Below are positions 20,572 through 32,324 of a stretch of DNA of 64,000 bases, piece after piece. Below the pieces are notes generated by a model. The model saw nothing but the letters and a program-made list of their open reading frames with translations, did not search any database and was not told where the DNA came from. Position numbers and translations under genes: made by a program. Origin of the DNA: Avena insularis (lineage: Eukaryota > Streptophyta > Magnoliopsida > Poales > Poaceae); NCBI GenBank assembly GCA_023614405.1, contig JAJUPC010000238.1:124001-188000 (forward strand), given 5' to 3'. Numbering within the stretch: position 1 is the stretch's first letter; the number at the start of each line of letters is the position of its first letter.

Positions 20572-21012
20572 ATGGACAGGTTTTGGATGGAGGTTTCTCC
20601 ATTAAGAAGCACTAAACATATCTGTAGTGTTCTACGATTTATGGATTTTGTTAGAGCTCATTGTGATAACTCAAAAGTACATTGCGCATGTTGCATGTGT
20701 GTGAATCATAGGGTGCTGCCTCAAAGTATAGTGGAAGAACATTTATTTAATTTTGGGATGCTACGCACATATGTTAGATGGATATTTCATGGTCAACCAT
20801 ATGATCCTCCATATGAACTGGGGAAAGCACATATTTATCATCTAGATCAAGTAGGGGAAGCAGATGTTGATCATCTAGGTCGACTGACAAAGGCAGCTCG
20901 TAAGTATCTAGATCAACTAGGAGAAAGGAGAGAAGTGAAAAAGCGCAAGTTGCATGAAGCATGTTTCATTTATGGTACTTCCGCTATGCCAGATGGCAAG
21001 GTATATCTATAG
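20572..21012 (+). pseudogene. CACTA transposase-associated domain protein, orphan N-terminus
   Basis: A 146-codon frame from ATG 20572 begins MDRFWMEVSPLRSTKHICSV and carries FMDFVRAHCDNSKVHCACCM, CVNHRVLPQSIVEEHLFNFG and TYVRWIFHGQP. This is the transposase-associated domain (Transpos_assoc) usually found at the N-terminus of CACTA/En-Spm TNP2-type transposases. The Cys residues of HCACCMCVN match its zinc-binding-like CPCKKC block. The remainder has a short internal repeat (DHLGRL, YLDQLGE) and ends KVYL. No TNP2 catalytic domain follows. LTR2 sits immediately upstream, so any promoter or 5' exon is cut off. More likely a transposon remnant than a host gene. Confidence 0.75.
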
Positions 21013-21838
21013 AATGACGAATGTTCAGGTTGTGTGTCTTAGATGTTTCCCTATAAATGTACATTATCTATTAATCTACTAATCACGGAAGCAAACATCC
21101 AAAGAGGACTTTGATGGTAATGTCGATAACACATTCATTGATGAGCCTACACCTTTTTTCGATAAAGGGCGCTTTATTACTTAAATATGACTCTTCACCT
21201 GAGGTTATGGATCCTTCTGGAGGATGTGGATTGGGTACACTTCCTATGGATGGAGCTGATGTAAGGCTGCTGATAATCAAGGGTGTACTTTTTGTGTTGT
21301 CTGGTTAGTCTTATGACCACTAGCCCAGCTGGAAAACTCTTGCGGTGCACCTAAGATCTCTCTAATATATGTAAAGCTAACTCATGATCAGCTCTCTACT
21401 ATCGTAGTACTGTAATATGGAGCTACCTTATGATTCATAGGCCTTGTTAGTAGAAATGTAATTGGAAACTATTGTATGTGTGTGTGCGTGTGCTTTTATT
21501 GGTTCCCAAACGGTTTTTGAGGCATCCAACACCGTGTGTGTGTGTGTGATTTTATCAGTTCCCAAGATGCAACTACTGCTGTCTTGTCCACTGCCAGCCC
21601 TTCCCCTCCCTCAATACTCCGTGAGCCAAATCAAGAGGATAACTTGTTCTGAGAGTGGGAGTGGAACATGGGAGAACTCGCGCGAAGATAAGTAGGAGGC
21701 TGGCTTAGTAAAGTTTTTATCTAGATGTGGGTCCCATTTTAACTCACTCCCTTGAAACAGTTGTAGGCCACCACGTGAAATATGGGTGTTGAAAATTTGG
21801 ATCACACGCGGGAAATAGTTCCCACCGCCGCCCCTTAA
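21013..21838. other. Unassigned DNA between CACTA remnant and Harbinger end
   Basis: A short readable stretch near 21100-21250 (DNTFIDEPTPFFDKG, MDPSGGCGLGTLPMDGADV in different frames) may be leftover CACTA coding. Otherwise it is AT-rich with two TG-rich microsatellites. No gene call is possible. Confidence 0.4.
21534..21548. repeat. (GT)n microsatellite
   Basis: Seven to eight GT dinucleotides; a related interrupted GT tract is at 21476-21492. The flanking text (TTATYGGTTCCCAA) is similar around both, suggesting a local duplication. Confidence 0.8.
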
Positions 21839-22204
21839 GGCCTTGTTCGTTTTGATGGGTTTTAATCCAGGCGTGGAAGTGATCCAGACTTGGATTGGGT
21901 TGATCCAGTCCTGTCACCCAAACCCCACTAATCCATACCAATCCTTTCCCCATAATTTCTTTGAGCATTTCAGCTGTTCTTTTAATCCCACATGGGCTAC
22001 ACATGCAGCTAGAAAATAATCGTACTGTAAAGCCAACACACATTCACATGATTCTTTCTCTAATCAACGCACTGGTATAATTTCAAATTTCACAAAAAGC
22101 AAAAATATTCAAATTTGAGCTAGCACTCAAATAGACATACAAATATTCAAACATGACCATATTTTCTAATATTTAGCAGTACATGGACTCTAGATCAACA
22201 CATA

Positions 22205-22327
22205 CTCCCTCCGTCCCAAAATAAGTGACTTGGGTTTGTCTATATTCGCATATATCTAGGATTAAAATATGTCTAGATACATACGAAGTTAAGCAAAATT
22301 AAATCATTTATTTTGGGGCGGAGGAAG
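22205..22327. mobile_element. Stowaway-type MITE
   Basis: 123 bp with terminal inverted repeats CTCCCTCCGTCCCAAAATAA and TTATTTTGGGGCGGAGGAAG, flanked by TA on each side (22203-22204, 22328-22329). TIR sequence, size and TA duplication are diagnostic of Tc1/mariner Stowaway MITEs. It is inserted in the 3' flank of the Harbinger genes. Confidence 0.95.
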
Positions 22328-23195
22328 TACAAGAATTTGGACTGAACCAACATGAAACATGCTTTCTAGATGAAAGTTCTAGTAGCAATATATGACTAAA
22401 ACTAGACAGTTTGCATTACAGGATGATTCAAACACAAAGATTAAGATTAAATTCATGACTTCCCAAATCTGGGAAACATAATTCAGTCAAAATTAACTTG
22501 TTGGACACAACTTTGGCACTTCATGAACATCACAAGACTAATCAAGGTAAAAGCAAAGGCATGATTTCAATCTTCATCCAACATCTCATTGGTTCATACT
22601 AGATCTTGCATCATATGAGCTAGGCACCGAAACCAAATTGCGACAGTCTCTAAGAGCTTAAGCATCATGTCATCCTCCTCCTGCATTGAAGAAAATAAAA
22701 AGGAACTTTAGAAAATTACTTGTCCATCATACAATGTGTAGGTGCTATTATAATATTCCGGAAAACTACTGTTCAATTCTAAACCAAGAAACACATGTAC
22801 ATACTGCAGCATAGCACTGACAATTTCCATGGAAACTACTATTCAATTCTGAATCAAGAAAATATTTAGAGTTGAGCATAGATGGGATTGTAAAGTGAAC
22901 CAATAACTTCTCCTATACAGAACAATATAGTACCAACCGGCAACAATTAAATTCCTTCACCAAATCAAATGAACATATACATAACTATTTGCTCTCATGA
23001 CATTAAACTTTTACTATGGGTCTAAATGACAATAAACTAGAAGATAGCAATAATATAGTAGTGACCAATGTGGCCAACAAATGATAAGAAACACATGCAC
23101 TTGATCAATATAATTGAGGAAACAAAAGGAATAATATAAATAAGACACGATAAAGGCTATGCATACCTTCAAAGCTTATCCACCTTTCCTCTCAG

Positions 23196-24405
23196 CTAAG
23201 GAAGAGAAATTTCGGGGTCGCTCTCATTGAAACTGAGGAATGTCTCTCGGTTAGCTAGAATCCGGAACACCTCGGATGCCTTTACCTTTTCAACCGGTGA
23301 CAATATCATTGTTGTAAGGAGATAGATGCACCTCCTGATTGAATAATCAGTTGCCTGCATGGACTCCTTTTCCCTCGCCAAAACAACAGCTTCTTCTTCG
23401 ACTTGTTTGATTTTGAAATCAATGTACCTCTCTAGTTCTCATTCCAGTGCAGCTCCTTTCTTCGGCCTCTTTGGCTCATTCTCTTGATTGGATATTGTTG
23501 GTGCACAAATCTTTCTAGGGGGCCTCTGTACATTCCTTTCAGCAGTTGCATCTTCAGTTGTTCGCGATATTGAATCGACAGTTGTTTGCGGCCTTGCATC
23601 CGGAGCTTCATCTTGTGCTTGATATGCATAGCTTTTTTCCAGGTCTAGAAATTCAACTCCATTGCTACTGAGCTGGTCTCCCTCATTTACTTGAGTAACA
23701 ACATGATACTGTGGGGGTTGAGTAGAAGTAAAGTTCCAAGTCCCTTCAACGTACTGGCCATCATACAACTCTCCCAAAGCCTCAAAGAGAGGAAAAGGCC
23801 TCTTGCGGAACTTCTAAGCTTTAGGAAATGACTGCATGATGTATAATGGAGGCATAATATATAATGAGAGTAAAACATAGAAAATCAGTTCATCGAACGG
23901 ATACATGATGTAGGAATAAACATAGGAAATAGCTTCTTACAGTGATGATGTTGTCCGACAGATGTGGTTCAGCCTCGATCATGCACCTCTTCTCATTCCA
24001 AGAAGCACCACTCTGCATCCGTGCTTCTTTTAGCATCTTGTAATCCCTTTTCAATTCCCTTTCCTTCATTTGAATCTGATTCTTATCAATGGTTACATAT
24101 GTGTATTTGGTCCGAAACTCACGGACGATCTAGTTCCAAGCCTCCGAAGACCACCCATTGTTGCCCTTGTATTGAGGAACACTGTGCTCATGAACTAGGT
24201 AAACTAGGGTCTTCTCGAGTTCTGGATTCCAATATGCTCTTTCTATATTCCAGAAAGAAAAACAGTTCAGCTATGGCACATTTAAGTAAGAAAGAACTTT
24301 ACCATTAGAAGAACCATCATGCTTCTTTTTTGAACGAGCTTTAGGAGACTTTTTCTTCTGGCTAGCTTTAGACAAAGCAAGCATCTTGGGAGAGTTTCGA
24401 AACAT
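23196..24405 (-). pseudogene. Harbinger partner protein with Myb/SANT-like domain
   Basis: Three exons can be read on the minus strand: 24405-24303, 24242-23941 and 23831-23196. GT/AG junctions are in phase and give about 346 codons. Exon 1 is basic (SKASQKKKSPKARSKKK). Exon 2 has the Myb/SANT-like domain (ERAYWNPELEKTLVYLVHEH, NNGWSSEAWN, QIQMKERELKRDYKMLKEAR). Exon 3 has the conserved FRKRPFPLFEALGELYDGQY and a C-terminal coiled segment (LAREKESMQATDYSIRRCIY). Family role: DNA binding and nuclear import partner of the PIF/Harbinger transposase. Three in-frame stops (after WSSEAWN, SFPKA and GAALE) inactivate it. The intact splice sites suggest fairly recent decay. Confidence 0.82.
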
Positions 24406-24557
24406 CTTACCTATACACACAATGCAGTATTGAAATGCCATAACACATTATTAAAATATAGTTTTAATCACACAATATTTATTATCACAACCAAATTACT
24501 TGTCCATCATACAGTATTCATAACACAAGAAATATTCATAACACTTATTATAGCCCA

Positions 24558-25824
24558 CTAATTTCTACGTTGTTGGTAATCAACCCACATTGCATGAGTT
24601 ATCAAGTCTCTTAAGTTGTTGCCTTCAATATTTCCTTCATCATTTCTTTGATCACCATCTGGTAGATTGACAAATTGTAGTGGATCAATATTATCTAGCT
24701 AGTTCTCTAACCAATTTTCATCCCCATTCATTGATCGAATGATGTTGTGTAAAGCGGCAGCAGCCAAGGGAATCTTTACTTGGTTCTCCATTTGGTGAAA
24801 GGTGGCAACTTTGAGGATTGGAAATCGCTTCTTTAAGACACGCAAAACCCTTTCGTGATGATTCCTTAAGACGGCATGGCGATTGTTGAAAAGCTCTTTG
24901 TAGTTTTGGGGCCTACGGTGTCCATGCCCAAACTCCCTCAAATGGTACCTCACCTTACGGTAGGGTGCAAGGAAGGACGGTGTGTTGGCATAACCACCAT
25001 CTACTAGATAAAACTTTCCTGGAGGTACTTGAAACTTCCCTACAGGTGTTTTCATTGCAGATCTAGCATTAGTTGTTGACCATTCCCATCCAGCAGACAC
25101 ATAGGTTATGTTCAGATCAAAATTGCAAACTACCATCACATTCTGGCTTAGAGTACCTTTCCTATTTCTGAAAGGTGCGGCTTCTTACGGTGATACTTAT
25201 ACAGGGATATGGGTTCCATCTATCGCACCTAGGCAATCTGCAAAATAGAAACTACGTATGATTTTCTTGAACTTTAAAAATGCGAACATCAATTTTCATG
25301 GAATAGTTAATAAAAATCACCTTGAAGTAAGGATAAAATCTGTTATTTCCATGTATTTTTGGATGTACTTGATTTGAAGGAGGCCTTAGAAATCGCAAGT
25401 TGAGGGCAGGGACAACTATATCAAAGAACCGCCTCATTTGATGATGGAATGTATCGTTGCTATGTCCGAAGAAGACTTGCAGATCCCCATATGATGCATT
25501 GTGGCTAAGCATATATAGAAAGAATGCAAGGTTCTCCTCAACCTTGATCCTAGTATCACGTACCAACTTTTCTCTTCTAAGATAATTGGCCAATTCTTTG
25601 AAGATATAAGGTTCCATTCGGAATGCAATCCTATAATTCCTGACGTGGCCTTCAAGCAGATCCCTAACCTTTTTAGCCCCGGTTAGCAATGATGTATGAT
25701 ACGGCTGCCTTTCTCTTCCTCCAAGATAACCCAGATGATGTAGAGCAGGGATAATTAATTGCATGAGATCATCGTCATCCTCGTCCCTCCTCTTCCCAAG
25801 ACGATCTCTAATGCTCATATCCAT
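24558..25824 (-). pseudogene. PIF/Harbinger DDE transposase
   Basis: Exon 25824-25321 starts MDMSIRDRLGKRRDEDDDDL and holds the N-terminal HTH-containing region (RMEPYIFKELANYLRREKLV, VEENLAFFLYMLSHNASYGD). A GT...AG intron follows. Exon 25237-24558 holds the DDE superfamily endonuclease core: GAIDGTH (first Asp), FYLVDGGYANTPSFLAPYR (second Asp) and LRNHHERVLRVLKKRFPILK (Glu). All three acidic residues are present. Two stops lie between GTHIPV and EAAPF, another follows ENWLEN, and the exon junction is out of phase by one base, so the gene is dead. It cuts and pastes the element at TWA sites when functional. Confidence 0.85.
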
Positions 25825-25957
25825 TGCAAAGCTAAAAATATATGTTTCAGTTATACTTGTGACCGAATAATTATCACATTTCTGGAGGAACAAATCATTA
25901 TGTAACATACAAAAATTCATACGACATAGAATATAAGCACATAGTAAAAAGAATTAC

Positions 25958-26998
25958 CTTCATAATATGGATTAGGAACTAGATCCCAAGATGGCGGTGG
26001 CTCGTCTTCTCCGACTCTCACAGGGGCAGATATGATCTGAAAATAAATTTTAGAGAGTCACCAAAACTAGCAACATGCTATAAAAAATTCTATCTATGTC
26101 TCCATGCAGAACAAATTTCTACTGAAAACAAATGTGAACCATGACAATGACACATATGACAAATATAGTTTAGGTGTTCTTATATAACTGGTTCTGCTAA
26201 AAATCGGCTAAAAATTTGTTTGCTACAAACCATTAAGTTTCTAGGGGATTCTTATTTAAGAAACTGAACTTAACTGAAAAATAAATATGATTTCGAAAAG
26301 CTATGAAACTCTTGCAAATCTGGTTGCCAAACAAGCACAGTAGAACGAGCATCCCAAAATACTTGGAGCATCAGGGAAATTATTACACCATTAACCATAT
26401 AATACTGACTTGATTGGATAGTGTGGGTAAAGAATAATTTGTCCAATATACAGCCAGAACCTCTGTTTTACCATTACCTATAGTCGCAGCTACCGAGTAC
26501 AAAAGTCAAATGTCAAATGAAGAATCTACTTTTTTTGGCAAACCAAACATACCGTAGGTCTTTTACAATAACTTGTCATAGCTACAGCATAAAAACTAAA
26601 TTCTGTTGGGTTACAACTAGATGATGTCTCCCACAACTCCCAGCACTAGGAAGAATCAACATCTGCCATCAACAAAAAATAGACCTCTTTAGGTTTGAGT
26701 AAAATTGGGTGAGACAGGATGGCAGGTCTGCCAGAGCGCAAGATCGGCGTAACTCATCCATGGCCTAAGAAGCAGCACTGTAAAAGTCAGTCTATATCGA
26801 CTGGAAAGGACTTCCTACCTTCCCGCCCTCCTCCTTCTTACAGCTTCCATCTACTTGCACCGTTTTTTGCCATGTTTCCCCAAGATCTCAATTTCGACCA
26901 AGAACCCTACCAAACCATAGCTAGGAGGTGGAAAGGATGAGAAGCAGGAAGGAGACGTACCGGGGAGAATGTCCCTTCTGATGGAGGGGCGAGCCCAT
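25958..26998 (-). pseudogene. Possible 5' exons of the Harbinger transposase
   Basis: A minus-strand segment 26036-25958 flanked by CAG and GTAATT reads IISAPVRVGEDEPPPSWDLV. A further candidate first exon (26998-26961, MGSPLHQKGHSP) ends at GTACGT in a GC-rich leader. Phases do not join cleanly, so this is suggestive only. The rest of 26040-26940 is intron-like and AT-rich. Confidence 0.35.
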
Positions 26999-27230
26999 GG
27001 TGGAAGAGAAGGGGTCGCGTGCCGGTCACCGTTGTCGTGCCGCTGCCCCGTTGCCTCGTCATCGCCAGTCGTGTGGTCTCTCTTTCGTGGATAATTTCCA
27101 TGGGTATTTTTTCCCAACGGTTAGTGCTCACCTCAGAATCACCGAATCAGGGTATTTTTCCTCCTCTGTTCTGATCGATTAGGCCACTGGTATTTCGTAT
27201 GGATTGGGATCTGGGCATGGTCAACGATGT

Positions 27231-28830
27231 TCTAATTGGGGCATTTGGTCGGGTTCGATCTAGGTCTTGTTCTCTCTCTATAGACTATTGTAACCTTTAA
27301 TTTCTATAATTAATATTTAATACATTTTGCATCAGATTATGTATGGAGAACTACCGGTCAGTGGCACGCACGGCCACTATGGATAGGGATGGTCCTGTTA
27401 GTTCCCTAAAAACTGCCTAAAAAGGTACTGTAGCATATATTCCTTGTGTTTTTCCATTCTTTTCCATGATGAAAATGGTTGTCTGCAACTTAGATGTATT
27501 CATGTGCTATAAAAGTTGTCTCTATCTGCATCCTGTTTTTGCAGAAGCCTTTGTGACACCATCCTCTACTTTATTTACAATAGCATGGTGGTAGATACAT
27601 ACGAACATGTAGTCCTCCAGGTGGGACAAACAGGATGATACCCCCTCATGCCGCAGGATCCGGCCAGTGCCACTACTCACCAAACAAGCGTAAGACCACT
27701 ACTCTGCTGGGAGAGCCCATCTTAAAGATACGGGTACTTTATCTTAATTCACTTACCATGGTGTAGTCTGATTTAAATATTATCCGCTTGGTTTCATGCA
27801 TGCTTATTAGATGTTCAGAAACATATGTGTAATTTTATTAACTCCGGCACTGTGTTTATGTGAATTCAGATCTGGATCTGTCTGTCTGCTGTCTGACTAT
27901 CTCATACAGTCATATGACTACTACTGTATTAAATAGTTGAGCTATGTTGCTATTTATGTAAATTGGAGGTGTTGTTGCGGAGGCTGAGGCTGTTGTAGAG
28001 TCTAGTAGATTGTTGATGCCCCGACCAAAAGCGGACATCGTCTACACATTGAGGAAGCACAAACATAGTACCAGGTGGGGAGTGACCTCTCTAAGAAGTG
28101 GGTATAATTTAAAAATTCATAATTTCACATGTTATGATTTTCTGTGTTATTTTTATCAGTTTTATCTTTACGCATATCAGAAGTTCACAAATATCAAAAC
28201 GGGTTACATTACATGCAATGATTCTTTTTGATATTATTAAATTTAGATGCTTTTTCCATAATTTAACCTTTCCACTTAATTTCATTCACTAGGTTGTAGG
28301 TTGAAAGGGGGCCTATATGCCCTTCAAAAGGCAGAGGGAAGAAAAATGGGGCATGGCCACCCTTCGCGAAGGGTACCCATTGTATCAGGTCTGATTTCCA
28401 AGTAGTTTATAATAACTTGATGTAAGATATTGTTTCTAACATTTTTTGTTGTCGTCTTACTTATTTATCAATTTTCTCATGATGATTGCCCCTTGTGTCA
28501 CTCGCCCCATTATAAATAAGCTCTATAGAATGACAAGTTTCTAACTCTTTATAGAAAGAGCCCTAAGGGCATGCAACAACTATATGATGTGGATGTCTCC
28601 CAGAAGATGGGCAACTCCTATTTGGGTGGACAAGTTTGTTCCAAGTATGTCAGTGAGAATGATCTGAAGCAGGGGGATTTGGTGGCCCGCGATTATACAA
28701 AGCCTAGGCAGATACTTGCAAGTCACTGTACAACTGTTCACCTAAGGACCAAGAATAGAGGTAGTACTAACTTAATGTGCTTCTATACTCATCGCAACCT
28801 CTAATGACTTTCTTGCGAGTAACTCCTCTG
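27231..28830 (+). other. Unassigned region with weak exon-like stretches
   Basis: Plus-strand segments read as protein between splice-like sites: MPRPKADIVYTLRKHKHSTR (28010-28070), then GGLYALQKAEGRKMGHGHPS (about 28295-28355), and QQLYDVDVSQKMGNSYLGGQ with CSKYVSENDLKQGDLVARDY (28571-28700). I do not recognise the family. They could be a captured or broken host gene, or part of a CACTA body whose left end starts at 28831. No start, end or intact frame can be set. Confidence 0.3.
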
Positions 28831-28929
28831 CACCATTCATTCAAGAAAAGTTGGCTTTTACAACGGACAATTTTCGTGGTTGAAGGCCTATTTTTCGTGG
28901 TTAAAAAGTCTCCTACGACGGATGGCCTT

Positions 28930-30062
28930 TGTAGCACCCCAGGAAATCCCCAACTAGAAATTGCTTGTTATTTTATTTTCTGCATCACCATGACATCATC
29001 ATGCATTTCGTGAGCCCTCGTTGCTTTTTATTTGGTTCTTCCCGAGGTTGATTGTGCGTGTGTTACTATTTGTGCACCGCTGCAGGGTAAATCTTTCTGA
29101 AAGTCATGTCCGCGGTTATGGATGACTTGCAGCATAGTATCTTGATCATAGACAAACATAACTAAAGTAGTGCTATAAATTTGACTTTGACATGTCTAGT
29201 AATCAATTTAACAACAACAAAATGAGTAAATAAAAGTGCAAAGAACTGCTGGATTTGGGATATCTCTAGCTAATTGTATCTGACTAGTAAGTATTGCAAC
29301 TACAACGGAATGGTTAACTAAAAATGCCCACTTCTTATGATATTAGGATGACTCATGCTATCTATACCTGACTAGTAAGTGCTGCAACTATAATGGAACG
29401 AATAAAACTGCCAATTGAGTGAGTTCCTCGGTTTGACTTCCTCGTTTGGTCTCGAGGGGGAAATACCAGGATGGGTATGATTGGTGTTAGTATCAGGTGG
29501 GTCCCACATAGGTCTTTCTTACCTCTCTCTGATAGCTGACAGATGTATCGAGTATCTATAGGTTGTTTAGTGCATGCTACGCTGCCGCTTTAGTCCACCA
29601 TACCTATGTAGGCGAGAGCCGCCGAATGCTAGACTCACCGTGTACTGGCCTCAGTACTGACCGCCCTCTTTTTTCCTTTGTCGTTTGTCGGCACCCCTTT
29701 TGTTTTAGCAGGTTTAAGTTCGAGGTTGTTAGCAGGGTTACCCTTCTGACTTGGCCTGGGCAGGGTTATGGATGCCATTGGTTATTCTTTAGGACTCTTA
29801 GCCCCATTGCATCTTATCCGTACTCGAATGTTGTATCGTTTTCAAGGTGATTTGGATATTTATACTATATAACTGTATTCTTGACTCGTGGAGTCGTTGT
29901 TGTATATATATGTTTTGTGGGTTCCATAGTGAACTATTGTGTAATGGTATTACTTCGTTTTCCACCCGCACGCAAGTGCCTGGTGGGCATATTCGAATCG
30001 TTTCTATGCGGGTTTGGCGAGAATCACTAAAATCTGCATAGGGCCAATTCGAGGGTGTTACA
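28930..30062 (+). repeat. 5' LTR of element E
   Basis: 1133 bp, TGTAGCACCCCAGGAAATCC ... GAGGGTGTTACA. It abuts the primer site three bases downstream, which sets the plus orientation. Confidence 0.92.
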
Positions 30063-30918
30063 AAATGGTATCAGAGCTCAGCAGTTGCGATTCCCCCACT
30101 GGTCCAGACTGTAGGATACCCTAGCTAACCGCCGATGTAGAGTGTCAAAACAATTTTGCAAAATTAGTTGGATAGATCTGATTAGGTCTACTTTTACTTC
30201 TTACATTTATGCTCTTCTCATCTTACCTCTATGTGTTTTGAATCAGCTCTCTTACCTTCCTTCATGTCCAGGATTTCCTGTGGTTGGGTTTCTGTTGTAT
30301 CTTTGGGGTTTTGCTTCCTTCCTCTTGTAACGCTGTTGCTACATCCGGTCTAAACGCTATTTGAGGAATTTTCCGCTGTGTACCTTCCAATGGACAAAAA
30401 TCCACTGAAAATTTTCTTTGTATCTTCTAGTGTTTTCCTTCTTGACGACATCACCTACGTCATATCTAATGAAGAGCCTGCATCCCTCCTTTGTTTTCCA
30501 AACACTGTGTGTCAAGATCTTCAGTCCGATTCCAAGAATTGATTGCATAATTTATCTATTCGTATACATAGTAATGCTTTAAGTGCGGGATGGAGTCGTG
30601 ACCATACCACTACTCTTATCATCCACTTTTGTATATTGAATCGGCGGATTGATGTAATTTTACTCCTTCCATGGAAGTTAGAGGTGACCTTATCTTTTGA
30701 GACCTCGACCTTCGTCTTTGTTTCTACGGAGTGTTCTGTCAATGAACAGGGACATTGACCTCTTGTTGGTGGTGTCGTCGAGTTTAGGATGGAGTAAGAA
30801 TCCTTATTAGTGGTATCGCGAGGATCTACACGAAGCAAGAAGATTCAGATTGTCGGCCTTCTCCCCCGTACGATGAGGCGGATCTCGAGGACGAGATGCA
30901 TTGTTAGTCATCTCGAGT
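30063..30918 (+). other. Internal region of element E, non-coding
   Basis: Starts with primer site TGGTATCAGAGC followed by TCAGCAGTTGCGATT, as in autonomous gypsy relatives. It then has no frame longer than about 100 codons and no retroelement domain on either strand. Confidence 0.8.
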
Positions 30919-32044
30919 TGTAGCACCCCAAGAAATCCCCAACAAGAAATTGCTTGTGATTTTATTTAAAGCATCACCATGACATCATCATGCATTGTCG
31001 TGAGGCCTCATTTCTTTTTATTTGATTCTTCCCGAGGTTGATCGTGCGTGTGTTGCTATTTGTGGACCCCTGCAGGGTAAATCTTTCTGAAAGTCGTGTC
31101 TGTGGTTATGGACGACTTGGAGCACAATATCTAGATCATGGAAAACCATAAGTAAAGTAGTGCTATAAATTTGACTTTGACATGTCCAGTAATCAATTTC
31201 ACTATAATGGAATAAGTAAATAAAAGTGCCAAAAACTGCTGGATTTGGGATATCTCTGGCTAATTGTATCTGACTAGTAAGTATTGCAACTACAACAGAA
31301 TAGTTAACTAAAACTACTCACTGCTTATGATATTAGGATGACTCATGCTATCTATATCTGACTAGTAAGTGTTGCAACTATAATGGAACGAATAACTGAG
31401 TGAGTTCCTCGGTTTGACTTCCTCGTTTGGTCTCTAGGGGGAAATACTAGGATGGGTATGATTGGTGTTAGTATCAAGTGGGCCCCACATAGGTATTTCT
31501 TACCTCTCTATGATAGCCGATAGATGTATCGAGTCTCTATAGGTTGTTTAGTGCATGCTGCGCTGCCGCTTTAGTCCACCATTCCTATATAGGCGAGAGC
31601 CGCCGAATTCTAGACTCACCGTGCACTGGCCTTAGTACTAGCCGCTCTCTTTTTTCTTTTGCCCTTTGTCGGCACCCCTTTTGTTTTAGCAGGTTTAAGT
31701 TTGATGTTGTTAGCAGGGTTACCCTTCTTGCTTGGACTCGACAGGGTTATGGACGCCATTGGTTATTCTTTAGGGCTCTTAGCCCCATTTGCATCTTATC
31801 CGTGCTCGGATGTTATATTTTTTTCAAGGGGATTTGGATCTTTGTACTATATAACTGTATTCTTGACTCGTGGAGTCGTTGTTGAATGTATATGTTTTGT
31901 GGGTTCCATCGCGAACTATTGTGTAACGATATTACTTTGTTTTCCACCCGCATGCAAGTGCCTGGTGGGCATCTTTGAATCGTTTCTATGCGGGTTTGGC
32001 GAGAATCGCTAAAATCAGCATAGGGCCGATTCGAGGGTGTTACA
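30919..32044 (+). repeat. 3' LTR of element E
   Basis: 1126 bp, TGTAGCACCCCAAGAAATCC ... GAGGGTGTTACA, followed by the target duplication GCCTT. Confidence 0.92.
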
Positions 32045-32324
32045 GCCTTCATGGAAAAAACCCCATCACAAAAGAATCTACCATGGTTTTTTTCTTGACC
32101 GTGGCAGATCGCACCCTTTAGCCACAAAAATTGTTATGTTGTAGATTTGTTGGCCGGCTGTGTTGACTGCTGACGTCATGCAAACTGCCACGTGGCAGTA
32201 GCCGTTAACGCCTTGTTACCGCCGTTAACGGTCACATAAACTGTGGTAGAAGCTTGGCCCAGCCATGGCCTGCTAATTATTAAGTGGGCTAGCCCATGTG
32301 GAGAGCCCATTAAGATTACGACCC

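Larger units (their letters stand above)
21839..27230 (-). mobile_element. PIF/Harbinger-type transposon, decayed
   Basis: A two-gene element: a Myb/SANT-like partner protein (23196-24405) and a DDE transposase (24558-25824 plus possible 5' exons), both on the minus strand, as in plant PIF/Harbinger elements. The left end is proposed at AGGCCTTGTTCGTTTTGATG after CCTTA, which suits the TTA/TAA target of this superfamily and the GGCCTTGTTCG start seen in grass PIF/Tourist elements. I could not find the matching inverted terminus near 27.2 kb, so the right limit is only the end of the GC-rich leader. Stop codons in both genes show it is dead. Confidence 0.6.
28930..32044 (+). mobile_element. 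LTR element E with an 856-bp internal region
   Basis: Two LTRs of about 1.13 kb, both TGTAGCACCCCA...GAGGGTGTTACA, with a perfect 5-bp target duplication GCCTT (28925-28929, 32045-32049). A tRNA-iMet primer site TGGTATCAGAGC is at 30066-30077. The internal region is only 30063-30918 and has no gag or pol, so the element is non-autonomous. The LTRs are visibly diverged (around one difference in ten by eye over 300 bases), older than element C. Confidence 0.93.

Noticed and set aside
27190..27300. Right terminus of the Harbinger element
   Set aside because: No inverted match to AGGCCTTGTTCG found. The boundary was left approximate.
29563..32127. Frames of 95-117 codons inside the LTRs of element E
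   Set aside because: Present in both LTRs but shifted by indels, and they read through LTR regulatory DNA.
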